The notes under the pieces: generated by a model
Databases searched by the model: none
Seen by the model: only the letters and a program-made list of their open reading frames with translations
Told to the model about the DNA's origin: nothing
Shown here: positions 44,234 through 45,213 of the stretch, one piece after another
Position numbering within the stretch: position 1 is the stretch's first letter
Layout of the letters: each line of letters begins with the position of its first letter
Source: Sphingosinicella sp. YJ22
GTDB lineage: Bacteria > Pseudomonadota > Alphaproteobacteria > Sphingomonadales > Sphingomonadaceae
DNA: 45,213 nucleotides
Assembly (NCBI RefSeq): GCF_011320075.1
Contig: NZ_JAANPA010000027.1
Location: forward strand, 1 to 45,213
Direction of reading: 5' to 3'
Translations under genes and position numbers: made by a program

Positions 44234-45213
44234 GTGACACTGCCAATCCATGCCGTCCTACCCGACCTGCTTGCCGCCTTGCGCGACGGCAGCAATGCGG
44301 TGCTGGTCGCGCCTCCAGGCGCGGGCAAGACCACCGCCGTTGCCCCCGCTTTGCTCGGCGAGCCCTGGCTGGCGGGCGGCGAGATCCTGATTCTATCGCC
44401 GCGGCGGCTGGCGGCCCGGGCGGCGGCCGAGCGCATGGCGGAGCTCGCCGGCGAGCCGGTGGGCCGCACGACCGGCTACGCCACGCGCCTCGACAGCAAG
44501 CGCTCGGCGGCGACCCGGATCACCGTTCTCACCGAAGGCATTTTCCTCAAGCGTATCCAGTCCGACCCCGAATTGGCGGGAGTCGGCGCGGTGCTGTTCG
44601 ATGAGGTCCACGAGCGAAGCCTCGACAGCGACTTCGGCCTCGCCCTCGCGCTCGACGCCCAGGCCTCGCTTCGCCCCGACCTGCGCCTCCTCGCCATGTC
44701 GGCGACTCTCGACGGCGCGCGCTTCTCGGCACTGATGGGAAACGCGCCGGTCATCGCCAGCGAAGGCCGCAGCCATCCCATCGACCTGATCCATCTCGGC
44801 CGCGCGTCCGAGCGCCGGATCGAGGACGAGATGGCCCCTGCCATCCGCCGCGCGATCGCCGAGGCCGAGGGCAGCCTGCTCGCCTTCCTGCCCGGAGTCG
44901 CCGAGATCGAGCGCACCGCTGAGCGGCTCGAAGGCGCCCTTCCGGCGAACGCCGACCTCCATCGGCTCCATGGCAGCCTCGACCCGGCCGATCAGCGCGC
45001 CGCGATCACCGCCGCTCCGGCGGGCCGCCGCAAGGTCGTGCTCGCCACCTCGATCGCCGAGACCAGCCTCACCCTCGACGGCGTCCGCATCGTCGTCGAT
45101 TCCGGCCTCGCCCGCCGCCCGCGCTACGACCGCGCCGCCGGCCTCACCCGCCTGGTCACCGAGCGCGCCAGCCAGGCCGCGGTCACCCAGCGCGCCGGCC
45201 GCGCCGGCCGTCA
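44234..45213 (+). CDS. hrpB: ATP-dependent helicase HrpB, N-terminal part
   Basis: Partial gene leaving the right edge; 326 codons are visible. A DExH helicase with motif I GAGKTT (29-34), DEVH (123-126) and SAT (156-158). Motif VI, QRAGRAGR, lies at the window edge. HrpB is the DEAH/DEVH helicase of uncertain RNA role found in many proteobacteria, about 800 residues when complete, so the C-terminal half is missing here. It starts with GTG at 44234, giving MTLPIHAVLPDLLAAL, the usual family opening. No ribosome site is obvious. Confidence 0.93.
   Translation, partial: MTLPIHAVLPDLLAALRDGSNAVLVAPPGAGKTTAVAPALLGEPWLAGGEILILSPRRLAARAAAERMAELAGEPVGRTTGYATRLDSKRSAATRITVLTEGIFLKRIQSDPELAGVGAVLFDEVHERSLDSDFGLALALDAQASLRPDLRLLAMSATLDGARFSALMGNAPVIASEGRSHPIDLIHLGRASERRIEDEMAPAIRRAIAEAEGSLLAFLPGVAEIERTAERLEGALPANADLHRLHGSLDPADQRAAITAAPAGRRKVVLATSIAETSLTLDGVRIVVDSGLARRPRYDRAAGLTRLVTERASQAAVTQRAGRAGR

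Overview
The window is a continuous stretch of very GC-rich bacterial chromosome. It looks like an alphaproteobacterium of the order Sphingomonadales (Sphingomonas-like). The grounds are a CtrA cell-cycle regulator whose upstream region carries a TTAA-N7-TTAAC box and GANTC sites, a yajC-secD-secF-Mth938 operon, DUF4893 and PrsK/PrsR/PrsT families, and short REP-like intergenic hairpins of a type I associate with sphingomonads. The genus is an inference. Almost every base is used: no gene-free stretch exceeds 300 bases. I see no phage, insertion sequence, CRISPR array or plasmid gene.

Layout. 1-5.3 kb: start of a pyruvate dehydrogenase E2 gene (cut by the window edge), a UspA-like protein, a secreted Asp/Arg/Tyr-rich protein, free methionine-R-sulfoxide reductase, a DUF819 membrane protein, and a tight rluA-like / small membrane protein / arfB operon. 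5.1-7.4 kb: ctrA with its control region, a terminator, and a GT4 glycosyltransferase ending inside a repeat. 7.4-10.7 kb: yajC-secD-secF-Mth938 on the minus strand. 10.8-16.1 kb: ABM monooxygenase, thioesterase, tRNA-Pro(GGG), DUF2339 protein, hslV without hslU beside it, CPBP protease and a cytochrome P450. 16.1-19.6 kb: a divergent iron-uptake pair (PepSY membrane protein and TonB-dependent receptor) sharing a Fur-like palindrome. 19.6-24.1 kb: zinc metallopeptidase, 3-hydroxybutyrate dehydrogenase, two secreted proteins and an M20 amidohydrolase.

24.2-32.2 kb is the most system-like part. A mannose-1-phosphate guanylyltransferase diverges from a sugar transferase, prsK, prsR and prsT. These are the regulatory and envelope genes that normally accompany exosortase XrtA and exopolysaccharide export. 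The exosortase itself is not in the window.

32.2-45.2 kb: an Uup-type ABC-F ATPase, a KdpD-like sensor lacking its kinase half, a secreted amidohydrolase, a membrane-anchored LuxR regulator, a VOC protein, a DUF4199 protein, a PepSY / response regulator / histidine kinase operon, a Spo0M-like protein, a long-chain polyprenyl diphosphate synthase, two small uncharacterised genes and the first part of hrpB (cut by the window edge).

I found no clear-cut new biological system. The best leads are the ctrA control region, the REP-like repeats whose hairpins covary and which supply start, stop or ribosome-binding signals to genes, the exosortase-less prs cluster, and the kinase-less KdpD-like sensor. 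Three convergent gene pairs also end on a shared CTAG.
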